Both the position numbers and the translations under genes were made by a program. DNA of 64,000 nucleotides from Pempheris klunzingeri (lineage: Eukaryota; Chordata; Actinopteri; Acropomatiformes; Pempheridae): contig NC_092014.1 in NCBI RefSeq assembly GCF_042242105.1, forward strand, positions 8,369,374 to 8,433,373, read 5' to 3'. Below the pieces are notes generated by a model. It was given only the letters and a program-made list of their open reading frames with translations, searched no databases and had not been told where the DNA came from. Below are positions 12,138-25,200 of the stretch, one piece after another. The stretch's first letter is position 1. Every line of letters begins with the position of its first letter.

Positions 12138-15100
12138 TTACTGCTCCTTCTTGTCTCCCACTTTCTGCATGTACTTGTTGTACTGGTTGTCTGTCTTCAG
12201 CAGCTTGTCCCACCAGGTGAAGGTGGAGGCGTAGTTCCCGACGAAGTTCATGTGGTGGAAGTCGTGGAAACGGGTGCCGGCGTAGAACGGGATCAGGTGG
12301 AGTGGGTTCAGAGGGATGTCGTAACCGCTGAGAGAGAGCAAGAAAAAAACAGGCTTTTAAATCTTTCAGAAATTCACTTGAAGAAATCACATTTGTTTGT
12401 TCTGTCTCACATTGGTAACATCAATATTTGCTTATTGAAAATCCTCCCAACTAGAGAAATAACAGGACACAGGAAATAGGTAAATGATGTTTCTGTAATG
12501 GTACTATACTGCTGCACTTTACTGAGCTGAGTACGCTCCCACAAACAATAACATTCGGTAACTTGTGCTCCCTTTTAGGCAAGTCCAACTGGGAGGAACC
12601 TGCTGGAGCGATTAAACATCTCATCTGGCGTGAGAACGCCTCGGGTTTCCCCAAGAGAAACTGGAAAGTGCTGCTGGGGAGAAAGCAGTGCCCTGCATAG
12701 CCTGCTGCCACCACAACCCGACCACAGAAAGGCAGAAGATGATGGACTTAGTCCTCTTTTAATAAATAATGTTGGCTGAAACTCATTTCTGAAGTGAAGA
12801 AACGTTAAATGATTACAAAAGAAAATGGAACAAATGATTAAATGTTGAAAATAATGTTTTTGTTTTGTGTATTTTGTATCTTTTGTGAGTTATGTATGTT
12901 GTATTAAAGGATTATTTTATTAATGATATATATTACTAACAGATATTGCATAATTTAGAATAAATTCCTTTCTTCCTCCCACAGTCCAAAGACATGCAGC
13001 TTAGGTTAATTGGTGACTCTAAATTTGCCCGTAGGTGTGAGTGTGAGTGTGAATGGTTGTCTGTCTGCGATTGATCTTGCCCGAAGTCAGCTGGGGTTGG
13101 CTCCAAACCCCCCACGAGGATAAGCGGTGTCGACAATGGATGGACGGATGGATGCATAACATATATTATATAATACATGTGTACATTTTAAATGTTAAAA
13201 GCACGTTGCAAAGTCCTTTACATCAAACCAAGAAATTGCAATGGTCAGAGTGAAATAAAATATAAATATATCAAATTAAATAAATCTATTATAAAAAGCC
13301 TTTAGTATCTCAAGAGAAAGGCGTTCTGTCACCTGATCATATGTTAGTAACATCTGGTGTTCTATGTGGCCGTCACAAGTTACTGACAGACTTAAAGCAA
13401 CATTAGATATCTATTTTACCTAAAAATGAAAGCTTCAAAATCATTTAATGGTGCACTGACTTACAATTGAAAGAATGCCACCTCTTTCATTCCCACTCTG
13501 CACCGAGAGCACCTGCTCTTGCTCTTTGTAACTTGGGTTGAGTGGGTACGATGTCCTTGGAAGGTGCATAATGCTTTACAGCACTACATGTACCTGCTGT
13601 GGCTGCAGATGTGTTTGGTTGTCCTTTGCTTACATAAAAAGCCTGCTTTGAATAACTTTGCTCTTGTGTGAATAGTGTGGTACCCTTCGTCCATCTGATA
13701 TCAACTTAACTAAACGTGCCTGTAATGACCATTTTGGCAGCAGAGGCCACTGTTGCTACTGCTGATCAAAAGTCAACACAGTCTTGCTTTAATGAGAAAT
13801 GAATGAGTACATGAGAAACATGCATTTTGTCATGTACCTGTCATCTTAGTTTTTACTGTAATCAGTGATGTAACTTCTGCTCTGTTTCTCCAACAGTGTT
13901 ATATTCTGCTGTCTTTAGAGTCGTGGGGATGAAATGTCTGACGTAGCTCTATTTACTGAGGAAGCTGTTATTGTGTCCCACCTGTGGACGTCAATGGTCT
14001 CCAGCAGGCGGAAGGACACCCAGGCCCACAGGAAGAACACGTGGTTACAGAAGATCATGATGCCGATGAAGAAACCAGCACCCAGGATGAGAGTCTCAGC
14101 GGGATGAGCGTATTCTGCCTGCATGCCGAACGGAGCCTGAGGGACAGCGGAGAGATTGTTATGAAGACGTGCATGAGTGGTCACAGCGGGTTTATTTAAT
14201 AAGTAACTCTTAAGTAAAGAGATTGACCAGACAGTGGTGTGTTTGTGTTTATCACGTGTGTGTGTGTTTTTTTTTTACTCACTGTGAATTCATGGTGGAC
14301 TTTGTGGATGTATTTGTAGATCCTGCGGTGATGCAGCAGGCGATGGAGGAAATAGTGCCAAGTATCTTCAACAATAGCACAGCCAAGGCACTGAGCTAGC
14401 AGGTACGGCCTAGAGGGGAAGACCGAGAGAGGCTGGTCATCACAGGAAAAGCACACCGCGTTATTATAACAACATTTGACTGATGGATCCCACTGAAGGT
14501 CCTTCGATTAATAGCAGCATGTAGCAGAAGTCATTTCTATACAACAGTCTTAAAAGGTTTAAATAAATAGTTAAATTGAAAACATCTTTTAAATCCCACA
14601 ACGGATGAATTGGAACCTCATACTTAAAGGTGATTTTGCAACAAGACACAAAAACACATGCGATCAGTGATCTACAGCCTGATATGCAAGAAATATGTAT
14701 AATAAGAAAGATGTCTTAGTTTCAGACTTATTTATAGCAACGTAAATAAGTGTATTCTTATTATTAGCAGTAGAAGTATTATTAGCATTAGTATTGTTAC
14801 TTTAATCTTTTTTAATTATGTTGTTCAAATAGTGACATCAAGCAAATTAAGAGATTCATTTATTAATCAAATTAATTAAAAGAGGCTAAGACTAGTTGTA
14901 ACTGTTTGTTTTTCACATGAGTGATGAGTTTTCTCTGACGTGATGGACAACAGTAAACACAGTTAATTGCTCTGAACCTCCGTTTTATCATTTTATATGT
15001 GATATTATCTCCATTGCCCATATTGTAATACATATTGACAATGGACAAACACACTTAATATTCCCCAGCCCTACACATTTATCTAAGCAACATGGTTCAA

Positions 15101-15801
15101 TGTTATCTATCAGCGTCATAGATAGGCACATTCAACGTGCTACCATGCTAGTAAAATACCTCTTGCCTGAGTCTAGTGTACGCTGCATTCACACACTGCT
15201 TTTTTTTACAACTGCAAATGTGCTTGGATGGCAGTATAACTACTCTGTGTTTAGGGGGCTTTGAATATGACACGCTTAGGTGTGTTTTATTGTACTGACC
15301 AGCGTGGCATGGAGTCCCAGTCATAAGGAATGTTGAAGAACTCGGTGAAATAGTAAGTGCCACAGATCAAAGGCAGCTGGATACAGAAATGGTTGAACAG
15401 CAGCATCTTGAAACATCTCCACTGTTTCTCCCAGGTCTCTGGCTTGTCCTGCACACAACACACACACACAGTCGTGCAAAGAGAGTCTTTTAAGAGGTAT
15501 GTCGCCTTGGATTTTAAAAAAATAAACCTATTACAACCACACAAACCTGTTGGATCTTGTATTTCTGCATGAAGGGCATGAACTGGAAGAGGAAACCGGG
15601 CAGGCAGAAGAGGAAGTAGATGAACTCATGGACGATGAGCGACCCCCATGTGGCAATCTGGAACTTGGTGTAGTTGTCCAGCATGTAGCCCCAGGCGTGT
15701 TTCAGGGAGGGCTGGAAGGGGTTTTCTGGCAACACTGCATCTACGTACTCCACCGCCAGGTAGGCAGAGCTCAAGATGTCTGCCGTGCCGTTCACCGCCA
15801 T
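12138..15801 (-). CDS. msmo1: Methylsterol monooxygenase 1 (C-4 methylsterol oxidase)
   Basis: ER membrane di-iron oxygenase that oxidises the C4 methyl groups of lanosterol-derived sterols in cholesterol synthesis. Coding exons: 15547-15801, 15300-15448, 14283-14409, 13982-14136 and 12138-12327; 876 nt, 291 residues, phases consistent, all GT-AG. Start is the ATG at 15799-15801 ([10 protein letters not shown]), aligning with human MATNES. Histidine boxes of the fatty acid hydroxylase superfamily are present: [16 protein letters not shown] and HDFHHMNF. Hydrophobic segments lie at about residues 50-75 and 95-120. The lysine-rich C-terminus VGDKKEQ fits the ER-retrieval type. Coding exon 1 extends to 15840 with 39 nt of 5' UTR behind an acceptor, so a further non-coding exon lies upstream near 17.1 kb. 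It is tandem with klhl2 and cpe, all minus. Confidence 0.97.
12971..13157 (+). mobile_element. 3' tail of an L2/Maui-like LINE (or SINE sharing that tail)
   Basis: Contains the conserved string CACAGTCCAAAGACATGCAG, the segment GTCAGCTGGGGTTGGCTCC, GGATAAGCGG and a terminal ATGGATGGACGGATGG run. This is the typical 3' end of an abundant fish non-LTR retroposon. Only about 190 bp remain and no coding part is left. It lies in msmo1 intron 4 (relative to coding exons), inserted antisense to the gene. The family name is from memory. Confidence 0.75.
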
Positions 15802-16487
15802 GATGGACAACGTGAGGTGACTGGAGATGTGGAGAGGAGACTGGAAAACAGGAACAGTGTGTTACTGAACAACTCTCAGACAGCTAAAGGTGGACAGCTA
15901 CTATTCTCTGTCATGACGGTCCACCTTAAGTTTGTTTGTCAGTCAATAGATTGTAAAAGGCTAAAGAGGAAACATAATGTGACAGAATTTAAAATAATTA
16001 TTACACAACACTCAGAAATCCAGCTCACTTTTACTCACTATTTACGATGTGTGCTAATTTTAATTCCATCAAGCATTCAGAAGCTTAAAGTTGCTGCATA
16101 TATACAATTACTTGGGTTATTCTTTTACTTGCTGTTAATACTTTTTAACACATTTCACATTGGTTTCATGACTATACAAATACAGAGACAACACAACCAA
16201 AAAACCCTGAACTCACAGAAATCCATCCATCCGTTTTTTAATCACAATTTAAAATGTGCACTAACTATGGCAAAAGGTTTGGATGCGTTGCTATGCTGCA
16301 CATAAGTAGAGCATGTAATTTGTTTTTCTCCGTTGTTTGCACATTTCAGCTTGTCTGGTCCTCATACAGTTTTTTTTTCTTCAATTCTATTAATAATCAG
16401 AAAACTAACTTTAATCAACTAAATACTACTTTAAAACAGTAAATACTACAAGCCTGCAGAAATACTACTGAAAAACTCACGTAGGAG

Positions 16488-16815
16488 GTGATCAGATCTT
16501 TCACTTATGTGAACTAGATGTAACAGTGTGTTAAAATTCTCCATGTTAAAATAATGTGTTCCTGCATTCAAAGCAAAATGTACTAAATGGACAAAAGTAA
16601 AAGTATCAAAGAAAAAACGTACTGCTAATGCAAACTGCCTTATTTGGCTGCTTATTGGGTTATGGTGAGTGCATTAGTATGTTGTACAAGCAGCATTATT
16701 AAGTTGTAGCTAGTTGAGGAGCAGCTGGTAAATATTTTAAACAGTTTAACATGGAAGCACTCAAACGAAGTACAAGTAACATAAATTGTACTTGAGCACA
16801 TGTAAGGCTCCACAA
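16488..16815 (+). repeat. Dispersed teleost repeat family 1, copy B
   Basis: Shares the same order of short blocks as copies A, C and D: a 'cctgcattcaaa' block, ACAAAAGTAAAAGTATCAAAG, a GCAGCATTATTAAGTTGTAGC block, and a terminal AAGTACAAGTAAC followed by TTGTACTTGAGCAC. It is diverged and lies in the first intron of msmo1 between the non-coding exon and the ATG exon. Confidence 0.6.
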
Positions 16816-17091
16816 CTGCAAACTTTAATAACATTGTACCACTGAAATATACTTTAACTTTCAAATTACTGAACTCAGAAAACCAAACAGTTTTTTTACA
16901 TCACAGTTTACAATGTGGACACACACATCTCAGACAAACACTACGTTAGCCAAACACATTGACAGCTCAAACATTGCTTTAGCTCTCACTTCTTCGCTCA
17001 GGTACATCACCCACGGGTGTGCTTTAACATTCGCTGCTAAATGTTCAGCTGAATCACTAATTTTAAGCCAAAAAACGATGAAGTCTCTCAC

Positions 17092-17160
17092 CTTTTCGTG
17101 CTGCGTCCCGTCTACCTGCGCCAGGAGCGTCCGGCAGGGTGAAGTACAGTCATATCGAGC
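17092..17160 (-). other. msmo1: Putative non-coding first exon (5' UTR) of msmo1
   Basis: On the minus strand a donor GAAAAG|GTGAGA sits at 17092/17091, downstream of a GC-rich stretch, and the ATG exon begins with an acceptor at 15840/15841 (TTTTCCAG). Together these imply an intron of about 1.25 kb in the 5' UTR. The upstream boundary (transcription start) is only estimated from the position of the CCAAT boxes. Confidence 0.55.
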
Positions 17161-17285
17161 GATCTGATTGGCCGACAGGAGAGGAGACTGACGTCAGGGG
17201 GCCGAGCGGCGTCGCTGATTGGTCGGCGGGATGGAGTGATGATAGTGAGACTGAAGGTTTCTAGAGCAACGACCAATCAGAGGCT
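17161..17285 (-). promoter_or_regulatory. msmo1: msmo1 promoter with three CCAAT boxes and a CRE
   Basis: Three NF-Y-type CCAAT boxes: ATTGG at 17067-independent positions 17167-17171 and 17218-17222 on the plus strand, and CCAAT at 17273-17277 in the opposite orientation. A palindromic CRE, TGACGTCA, lies at 17189-17196. NF-Y sites beside SREBP sites are the classic design of sterol-synthesis promoters. A weak SRE-like ATCACCCAC lies at 17006-17014, downstream of the non-coding exon. Motifs are seen directly; their use is inference. Confidence 0.6.
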
Positions 17286-18670
17286 AGTACCGCTTTCATA
17301 ACCTCCTCAGTGTTGACCGGGCTGTATGAGGGAAGAGATGGGGTGGTCATGAACATGAAATCTACATGATGACAGATTTTTTTTTTTTTAAACGTGTGTA
17401 AATAAGAAAATGCACTTAACCACAACAGAAGAAACTTAAGTTGTCAAATATGAAATGCTGTCTGTATTCCACGAACTTTGCCTAAATAAAATAGAAAAAG
17501 TTTGAGTAAATGCAGACAGGTTTTGCTACTTGGTGATTTACAATGTGCAACAAACACATTTTGGCCAGTGCCAAGAGTGTATTAACATTCAACACGCAGC
17601 ACTAACTGGAGACATGTGAAACTGTGATAAATAAATCACTGTTCAGTTATTAAAATATCACACACAGCCGCGAATTCCATTTCAATGTTTTACTGATTTG
17701 GCAAAGTTTTAAAAACAGATTTTATCATTTCACAGCTTTAAATACAAGAAGCATATTTATTAATGATAATATAAAACAAGTAATGAAACATTTTCAAAGT
17801 CATTAGCCTACATGACATTCCTCAATACACTGACAAGAAACAGCGATACCAGTTACTATTATAGCAATTTTCAATATAGGAGGCGAAGGACGAGAAAGAG
17901 ACTGAAGAAAAAGGAAAATAAAGAGCAGGTTTGGTCACTTTCCAGGAAGAGAGAACAGATTAGTAAAGTAGTAAAGATAGACAGAAATAAGGAGACATAT
18001 TAAAATTGGCACATTCATAGTACGTCAGGGTGTGCAGTAGTTAATAGGGTTGCTACACCAAAGGAGAGGAGGGTACTGTTGAAGGGGAGGAGGTTAAAGT
18101 TGGGGACCATGCAGTGAGTTCAGGCTGTTGTCGTCGTCATTAGTGGTTACGACCACAGCAAAGACGGCTGCCAGGCGACAGTAAAGCACTGATACATCCA
18201 ACTGTTTTTCATCTCAAACAGCGTCTCCTCCTGCCTGTCACTGTTTTTGGCAACACGAATGAGGCTTCTCCTCCTAACCAGAAGTATTCCAGTCAAAGTT
18301 GTTTTTGTTTTTTTTTTGCTTTTAAGAAGAAATGCACATTTTCTGCAACTGCTTCTCACGCGGCTGCTCTGAATTCATGCGGGCCGACATAACGTCACCG
18401 ATCTAGAGCCAGTTCTCAAGCGTCTTTATCCCAGTCCAGCTGTGCTCTGTCCAGTAACAGTACTCAAGGCATAACAAAGGAGAGGAAGAGGGATGTGAGA
18501 GGGGAGTACTTTGATATTCAGGCACTCTTGAACAGCCACACTGCAGCACTGTAAAAAGGCCAGAGGTCAGACAGAGTGCGTTCATGCGGCGTCGGACCAG
18601 GCGTCACCACACAGATGCACACAAACACACATGCTCACATGTGCAAGCAAAGGAGCACCTTGAAATGCAA

Positions 18671-18707
<37 letters not shown>

Positions 18708-18831
18708 TATGCAGACTCACACACACACACACACACACACACACTTTTCAGGAGGATAAAAATGAAGGAGAAACAAAGATTTCAGTCCCAAATGGTCCTT
18801 CTCTGCCTTCCTCTCCCGTAGTTAGATCAGT

Positions 18832-18865
<34 letters not shown>

Positions 18866-19245
18866 AGCTGGTTCATGTTAACATTACTAATGTTAAAGTA
18901 ACTTTGCAGTTATAGTAGCTTCATATCAGTAGCGTTTCAGTGACACTGCAGTGGTACAGTGGTGCTTCAAACTGGTTTGTCCAGTCGCTGCGGCAGTCCT
19001 CCCAGGAGGGGATTAAAACACGGGTTCAATCCCCCCCGTTTGTTACAGCTCCTCCGTTCAAGTGCAAAAATCTTCATCATCGTCGTCATCCTCAACAACA
19101 ACAATCTTGTCATTTTCTTCATCTTCGTCAGTGCCTGTGCTAATGCTGCCCAACATCAAAGCATTGGCATCATAGACAGATCCAAGATCAGTATTCAGCA
19201 GGAGAATATGCTCTGCTCCGAATCAGCGGCAGGTGTCAGGAGCAG
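17286..19245. other. Spacer and probable klhl2 3' UTR
   Basis: About 2 kb between the msmo1 promoter and the klhl2 stop codon. A minus-strand AATAAA at 17756-17761 is a possible klhl2 poly(A) signal, which would give a 3' UTR of about 1.5 kb. The stretch holds CA arrays (18677-18744) and a TC array (about 18833-18862). No protein-coding feature is convincing. Confidence 0.45.
18677..18862. repeat. Microsatellite cluster: two (CA)n arrays and a (CT)n array
   Basis: CA runs at about 18677-18702 and 18719-18744 are separated by a short AGAAATATGCAGACT spacer; a (CT)n run follows at about 18833-18862. They lie in the probable klhl2 3' UTR. Frames reading HTHTHT here are repeat artefacts. Confidence 0.9.
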
Positions 19246-22200
19246 TCATAAGGGCTTGTCGATCACAGTCACGCCTGTGGTCAAAAAAATAATAGAGATT
19301 AGGAGGGTGCACACATGATATCATCTTCTTATTACCAGCTTTGTTGAACACTCAACTCTTTTTCAAAAGTTACCTCTCACTGCAGTTTGGATGCAAAATG
19401 TTGATTTTCAGCATGTATGTTCACATGTTGCCTACACACCTGCATAACTGCGTCCTGTGCTCATGCAGGTCGGCAGTAAAGTCCACTTGTCCGAGTTGGG
19501 ATTGTAGAACTCCACAGAGGCCAAATTACAGCTGCCGTCGTCTCCACCCACCACATACAGTAAGTTATTTACAGCACACACACCTGAAAACGCAAAACGC
19601 GCAGAGGGGAGATAAATGGACGTCTAACGGACTAACTAGTCACGGCTGAGGATGTGTGGTCGAACATCTGCCTCACCTGCGTTACGTCGACACATGTTCA
19701 TGTCAGCTACCTGTCGCCAGCTGTTAGAGGCCGGGTCGTAAACTTCACAACTCTTTCTCACCAGTGGGCCATCATGACCCCCCACAGCATACAGTAAACC
19801 TTTTAACACACCGACACCTGAGGAGGACAAAAAAAAAAAGAAAGAAGCATTTTACAACATCTGGTCACCATTTGTCATAAATTCGCCTCAGTGAGTATTA
19901 GCTTCACACGCACCACCTTTATCTGTTTCTTTCTAAGTCAAATGGACCAGCATAATTATGTCTTATAGGGTTAAGAAGAAAATGATCTATATTTAAATGT
20001 AAAGCTCGCCTGCTCCACTGCGTCTCGTGCCCATCTCAGCGATGTAGCTCCACGTGTTGGTTTTAGGGTTATAAGCTTCTACTGTACTCAGACATTGTCT
20101 GGTCGCACCATCGTAACCTCCCACCGCGTACAGGATCCCTGAGAAACACACATGAAATGCATGTAATTCATGGCTCAGAATGAGGGGTGGAGGCACAGAG
20201 GTGGACAAAATAACAGAAACACATTAAGATAAAATAATGTTGCCATACAGGTAATAGAAAATTGTGAAGCTTAAAAACTGACACAATTGCAAATTAAGTG
20301 CTTTAATTTAAACATTTGGCTTTTTCATGACTTCAACTTTGTGGGATGTACATTTATTTCTCTTTGATTTACATATCTGTCCTCTGTGGTCATCTCTATA
20401 CAAAGTTCAAGGTATGTGTCCTTCCTTCTGTGTTGACAAAGGTCAACTTATAATCACGTTGTTCATGCTGGTTTCCTGCATTTTATAATAATCACAACAC
20501 TACAGAAGCTTTAAGTCAGTTGTTGTCTCTACAATCTATGGCTTCAACACCTCTGACCAAAATAAAAAAAAACAAGATATGTGCTTTGAAAATTTTGTAT
20601 TCATTGCAGGACTATTGTATGGTTTATGAGGTGTGCTGACTGTGAAACTGAACTGGGAATTGTACTCACCATTAACAACACCCACTCCTACACTGCTTCG
20701 TCGGGTACTCATGGGCAGCACATGGAACCACTCATCTGTCTTAGCGTTGTAAGCCTCGACTGTCGACAGACCTGCAGACACACACAGAAGATGCATCGAA
20801 ACCGCCAAAATCAGGCGTATATATTGTATACAATCAACAATTTCCTGCTGAAGTCAAATGAAAGGCCTCTGGGGTGGCGTTCACTGATCTCTGGCGTTCA
20901 CTGATCACGGCAATTCTAACGTCACACCATCACAGCTGTACCTGTGCTGCCGTCAAAGCCCCCCACAGCGTACAGGAGGCCATTGAGCACAGAGGCCCCC
21001 AGCGTTGATCGACGGTCTTGCATGCTGCTGACGCTCGTCCAGCGGTCCATCATCGGGTCATAACAGTCCACCGTCCGCACACGAAGAGAACCGTTGAATC
21101 CGCCAACTGCGTACACACACCCGCTCACGTACACGACACCTAAAAGGCACCAACACAGGAACTACACAGGTAAACATGCATAGCAACAGAAAGACTCACA
21201 CACACTTTCTTTATGAATTACCCCGAGGATCAGTTAAGCCTTTTCTTATCTTCTCTGCACTGGACACTTGAAAGTGAGTTCTGTGTCAGAATATATGACT
21301 GAACACTTTCCCATTACATCTTATAATCTTTGGGTAAAAATTGTAAAAAGTGATATTATATCATGAAAGTAGGGCATTTAAGTTAAAGGTTAGAATGCAT
21401 TTTAGGTTCATCCTGAAATTTCACCTGAAAGCCGAATACCCTTAACTTTTTGTGAGTAGTGTATATATATGTGAGAGTTCAGTGTAGTTTTTTAGTGTCT
21501 CCTGGTTACCATGAAGAAGATGGTACAGAATTAAGTGAATGTATTGTGCATTTCTGATGAAGTAACAACCTCTAACAAACTTGTTTTCCTGCATGCGTCT
21601 TCACAGTGAGGCCCATCTGTGGGCGTCTATGGTGGAAACATGCCACCAGAGGGCATAGTAACATAACAATCACTTTAATTTTACCACAGAATATGGATTT
21701 TGACCTAAAATGATCTGACCAGAGAACATCTGATTGTCACTTCAAAAAGACAAAAGTCAACACATTTAGTAAAATAAGTGTTCAGATGAATGTGATAAAA
21801 TCTAGAAATATCACATCACCGTACCAGGTGGAAGTAGGCCTGAACACCACTGTAAGAGTTATATGAATACAGCATATCAAATATTAACCTTGTGCACCGT
21901 TGGCCAATAACACTGGTAATATATCATGAAACCTGCCCAGTTTATCGCTGGTGTTTACACTTTATTGGCTGTTTGAGAGCAAGGTCCTAGTAACTTCAAT
22001 TTACCAAATTAATATTTACACGTTGTTGAGGACCACCTGAATGCACCATCCAGGGGAAGGTTTAGTGTGGCCTTCAGGTCCTCTGGTGCGGTGATGTAGT
22101 TTATTGTTATTGAGGGTTTCCTACCTGCTCTGCACCTCCTGGTCGGCAGCTCGGCCACCTGGTACCATCTCTGCTCCTCAAAGTCAAAACATTCGACACT

Positions 22201-25200
22201 GCGGATGGCCTTGGGGGCCTGGCCTCCAACCACAACCATCACCTAAACACAACGCAAAAGCAGGGACTGTAGATCAACTGTTGGTTTTTCTTATTAAAGT
22301 AGAGCGAGTCCCCGCAGCTCAGTGGACGGCGAGTGAATATGATACCTTAGGACAGCAGGCTGGAGTCCTCATGCGTGTGCGAGCCGTTTTCATCAGAGCT
22401 CTCTGGTCAGCGGGCAGCAGGTGGTACTTCATGGCCTCAATCAGGTAGTCTTTACAGGCACTGCTGTTCTTAATCAGAGACTCTTCCTCCACCCGCTGAC
22501 ACAACCACACAGTGAGAGAGGAACCAATCAGTCAACAGGATTTACAAAGTACTCCAGTGTACAGTGACACAGCGGCTGAGACACAAAGGTAACTGAACAT
22601 GACAATAATCCAAAATCAGGACTATTACTGATTCAGGAGATCTTGTCTTGTCACTTAGATGTTTGTCTTTAGACTATCTGAACAACGGTAACAGCACGAA
22701 AAGATTAAATGTTGTATGTATAAGTTACATCCAGTGGTGCAGTGTAGTCTGTGATGGAGTCTTTCTTCTCCATCACAGACAACAAAATTACCTTCCCTAT
22801 TAAGTGAGGCACCACCCTCATTCACTACGCCACCAATATCATCCTATTCTGTTATTCACACATTATTTTTGCATATAGCCAAGTGCCAGATGAGTAGAAG
22901 GCAACAAGCACACCACTTGCTACATCTCTTTTGTGGTGCAGGCAATCAAACCCCCTGAAAAACCAATTCCAAAGAAGAAAAAAGGTCGATTCCTGCACAC
23001 ACTCATCATCTCTGCATTGATTTAATTAAAAAGAGTCAACATTTCGGTCATAGATGTCGCACTGCACTGGATTTTCTTCTTAGTTAAATGCAGCCAAAAT
23101 ATAAGTCACACAGTTGTTCTGTGAGTGATGAGGTAGGCAACTGCAAAATTCACTCCATAGATGTTAAATTTAATTTTTTTTTTTTTTAAAGTTGAGCTGT
23201 GCTCTGCTATAACGAATTCAAAAAATGACAATATTACAAATTTAAATCCTGCCTCCCATTCTGCCCGATGATATCTCCCTCTTACCTATACTTACATGAT
23301 TCATCACTTTGCATTATTCTCTATATTCTTTCCTTTAAAATGTACAAACTTTTTCTCCTTTTCTGGTGTTTTACATATTTATTATACTTACTGCTATATC
23401 ATATTTTATGATACAATGCACAGGTATGGAGATAGTCAGCGAGCACTTCACATCAAACCCTATTTTGTATCATTATGTAAGTGACGAATAAAAGACAAAC
23501 AAGTTGTTAGGTCGCTTGGTAAAATCCTGCTCTAAAATTTGAACCAATTGTTCCTCAGTTGTATCAGACTAACGGTGAAAGTTAATCTCTTTTGTTGTGA
23601 AGGCCACTACCTCGGGACAGAAACAAGATAACAAGACAGAAACAAAACTGAATGATCAATGAGCTAGAAATATATATAGAGAAGCCTGGTCAATGAATAT
23701 GAATGTCAGCCACCGTCTGACTTTATTTGACTGAAGAAAAAAAAAAAACAACGTATGATATACTGTCAAATGCCAAAATAAATCTGGAAACATAATCTGG
23801 TATTGCTGTGAGAAAAAAAAAAAACATGATCTGATGTTTTTTGCCAACTCATCCCTGTTTTAATAACAGCCAAAAAAAATTGTTGGACAAAATCCCCTGT
23901 AAACTGGATACGTAGCAGCCTGTGAGCCTGACTGTGTGCTAGCAAACACAGACAGAGTGTTTAGCCTGCCTGGGTGTTGAAACAACACTGACACTTAAGC
24001 ACAGAGCAGTTCTCCCAGTAAGCAGCAGTAATGTTGCACTGTGGTCAAAACATAAAAGTTATCTGGTCGCAGGCAAGAGATGTTATTAACAACAAATGAC
24101 CTTGAGTGTTCTGCAGATTAAAAACTTAACTCATCTGCCCTCCATCATGGAATAATTGGGACTGTTGCTCCATCATTAGCTCAGCTGTGGTTTAAGATTA
24201 AGGAGGGGTTTAAAGCTGGGCTGCCTGTAGAAATCACCTGAACTCCTGCAGAAGTCACTGCATCTGAGGTCCAGCCAGCAGACCAGGTGTAACTGAGGTT
24301 TAAGCTCATCAAGTTCAGTATGTGGAAGGATTTTTACAGCTCAGATCATTTTACTAATTTCTAACACTTTAATGTTTTACCGTGAATTTTCTTCTTCTTC
24401 TTCTTCCTTCTTTTTTATTTATTGAGGATGTTATGGTTGACTTATCATGTTATACTCGCTGTTGTTAGTTAGACTGCATTGGATCAGAGGACAGATATGA
24501 TTGACTGAAATTTGGATGCAGTGATCCGCATCTTAGAACGAGTGTGAGACTGTGGTGTAAAATAGGGATGGTAATGGCCCCTTCCCTACTTTCTACCCCC
24601 GTCTTCCGACGCCATTTGCTCTGACCACACCCATCCTCAAACTCAGCCTTCACTGGGATCTCAACTCCACATCTGTAAAGTTTCATAACTTCATCTTGGA
24701 CAGGTGTGATATTGGGATGTTGTCAAAATCTGTCCACAGACGGAAGGACATTTAAAAAACACACAGACTTACAAGGTGAAAGCAACACCAGCCACACTGT
24801 AGCTGCTGGTAATAATCATATGTGTATCATCAGACTCACTGACCCCTGCAGGCTCTGATATAGGTGGACCTGCTCTAATTTGCAGCTGAGCCAGTTGAAC
24901 ATGCATCACTGAAAACACACAGATTCACACACTCATACCTGCACCAGGTATTCTCTGGAGAGAAGCGGCAGGCGAACATGTTCCATCAGGTGAGCCAAGT
25001 GTTCCTGCCGGACATCTTTATCATGGTTGACCCAAGCTATCACTGCCTCAAACACCTACACGATGAATGACACCCATTAAGCACAGCAGGTACAAATAAC
25101 TCAGTGGTGCCGTCCAACCTGAGAGTAACAGACGGGGTGATTGTGTGTGTATACCTTCTCCTCTGTGGGAATGGTGAGCTTGTCGCTGGCGATCAGGCTG

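Noticed and set aside
15550-16305. Plus-strand open frame of 251 codons across msmo1
   Set aside because: Its first 85 codons are the exact antisense of the msmo1 first coding exon and the rest runs through an AT-rich intron; it is a shadow frame.
17006-17014. SRE-like ATCACCCAC near msmo1
   Set aside because: Only a partial match to ATCACCCCAC and located downstream of the putative first exon; mentioned as weak support, not called as a site.
20198-20580. AT-rich block in a klhl2 intron starting GAGGTGGACAAAATAACAG
   Set aside because: It resembles a fish repeat I recall, but its two ends are not clear inverted repeats and there is no second copy in the window, so it is not called.
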